Source: JAPLKX01 sp035530195
GTDB lineage: Bacteria; Hydrogenedentota; Hydrogenedentia; Hydrogenedentales; SLHB01
Length of the DNA stretch: 59,380 nt
Assembly: GCA_035530195.1 (NCBI GenBank)
Contig: DATKVG010000014.1
Location: 1 to 59,380 of the forward strand
Reading direction: 5' to 3'
Both the position numbers and the translations under genes were made by a program. This document shows, one piece after another, positions 58,803-59,380 of this stretch (the first letter of the stretch is position 1; each line of letters starts with the position of its first letter). The notes below the pieces were generated by a model. It made no database searches and was not told the origin of the DNA. It worked only from the letters and a program-made list of their open reading frames with translations.

Positions 58803-58906
58803 AAACGCGTCCGGCGGTTTTTTCACCAGATCCACTGACTACGCGTCCGGCAGTTTCGAAGCGCCTTTTCGGCAGTTTGAAAATCGAGTCTGTCCCTGTT
58901 TTTCGC

Positions 58907-59380
58907 TTATCGTGGCAGCTTGACGACGTACTGGCAGGGCGAAAACGTCGGGTTTTTCACGGTCAGGACGTGCCGCGGCTCGTCGTACCGCCACTCTGTT
59001 CCTTCCGACAACGCCCGGAGATCCTGCGAGACCGACGCCGGTTTCGCCGGCAACAGAATCCGCAGGATATGCGGTTTCACCACGCCTGTCACGGCCACGT
59101 CGAGCTCGGGATAATCGTCCACACGAACGTCCATCGCGCCGCTGTTATCCGTGTGGTGAACGCTGAACGAGTTGGAGCCGTGGGGGTAAATCGCCAGCGT
59201 CAGGAAGCCGCTCGAGTCGTTGTCGCCGAACCCCGTGTACGCCCGGCTCACGTTCATCGGAATAATCGCCCCGTCGCGGATGTACACCGGAAACTCGTTG
59301 AGGGCAAAATCGCGCGTGATAGTAGCCGGCCCCTCGATGACCGTGGCCTGATCGTGCAACCACCGCCACCGGCCCCGCGG
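58907..59380 (-). CDS. GH31 alpha-glycosidase C-terminus (5' end outside window)
   Basis: 157 residues at the C-terminal end of a glycoside hydrolase family 31 protein. The region GRWRWLHDQATVIEGPATITRDFALNEFPVYIRDGAIIPMNVSRAYTGFG is the proximal beta-domain that follows the catalytic barrel. The remainder (GFLTLAIYPHGSNSFSVHHTDNSGAMDVRVDD) is the distal beta-sheet domain. The catalytic acids lie beyond base 59380 and cannot be seen. Stop TAA at 58909-58907. Confidence 0.83.
   Translation of the reverse strand, partial: PRGRWRWLHDQATVIEGPATITRDFALNEFPVYIRDGAIIPMNVSRAYTGFGDNDSSGFLTLAIYPHGSNSFSVHHTDNSGAMDVRVDDYPELDVAVTGVVKPHILRILLPAKPASVSQDLRALSEGTEWRYDEPRHVLTVKNPTFSPCQYVVKLPR

Noticed and set aside
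58272..58835. Minus-strand 187-codon frame
   Set aside because: It crosses the REP palindrome and is antisense to a frame with better codon bias.

Overview
This GC-rich window comes from the chromosome of a free-living, Gram-negative-type heterotroph. It carries a LolC/LolD-type lipoprotein export pair, several twin-arginine (Tat) exported enzymes, sulfatases, a ceramidase, a GH31 glycosidase, FG-GAP/VCBS repeats, M56/BlaI and YtrA-type regulation, and many short dispersed palindromes. That mix is typical of planctomycete- or verrucomicrobium-like lineages and of Hydrogenedentota. This assignment is inference; no rRNA or ribosomal-protein gene is present to settle it. Genes run on both strands in short operons.

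Layout. 1-6142: a Tat-exported sulfatase cut by the left edge, then a YtrA-type GntR regulator with an ABC ATPase and two paralogous membrane proteins. Palindrome clusters lie between and after these genes. 6143-15078: a PAS histidine kinase, a PilB/MshE-type ATPase with an unusually repeated MshEN-like N-terminus, a zinc-ribbon HDOD protein, a secreted phosphoesterase and a Tat-exported sugar-isomerase-like protein. 15241-20261: a tRNA-Pro(CGG) followed by an accessory island holding a GIY-YIG protein, a transposase relic, a methyltransferase and five toxin-antitoxin-like modules (nucleotidyltransferase pair, AbrB/BrnA, BrnT/BrnA-like, VapBC, HicBA), some of them decayed.

20374-32442: a membrane protein, a PilZ protein, a Tat-exported protein co-translated with a membrane-anchored C39-like peptidase, a second tandem peptidase, a 1111-residue fusion of a fucokinase-like GHMP kinase with a UDP-sugar pyrophosphorylase co-translated with a GalU-like enzyme, and a flippase-sulfatase fusion. 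This reads as a cell-envelope and sugar-nucleotide region. 32443-43008: an ankyrin protein, a methyltransferase, an esterase, a two-domain PPK2, HU, a large membrane protein, a ceramidase and a PIN/antitoxin pair whose toxin appears damaged. 43158-59380: M56/BlaI, a transposase relic, an O-antigen-ligase-like protein, HAD and PhzF genes, LolC/LolD, a DUF2007-like protein, an ABC-F ATPase, a PLP-dependent deaminase/desulfhydrase, an FG-GAP protein, a small hypothetical gene and a GH31 C-terminus cut by the right edge.

The most notable signals are: (i) two families of 24-27-nt hairpins whose arms co-vary, one copy lying in frame inside the PPK2 gene; (ii) two roughly 220-bp palindrome-rich blocks bounded by inverted repeats, resembling non-autonomous mobile elements; (iii) 9-nt-period GGAC tracts in many intergenic gaps; (iv) the kinase-pyrophosphorylase fusion; (v) four MshEN-like motifs in a row in the PilB-type ATPase; and (vi) tandem membrane C39-like peptidases with no ABC transporter beside them.
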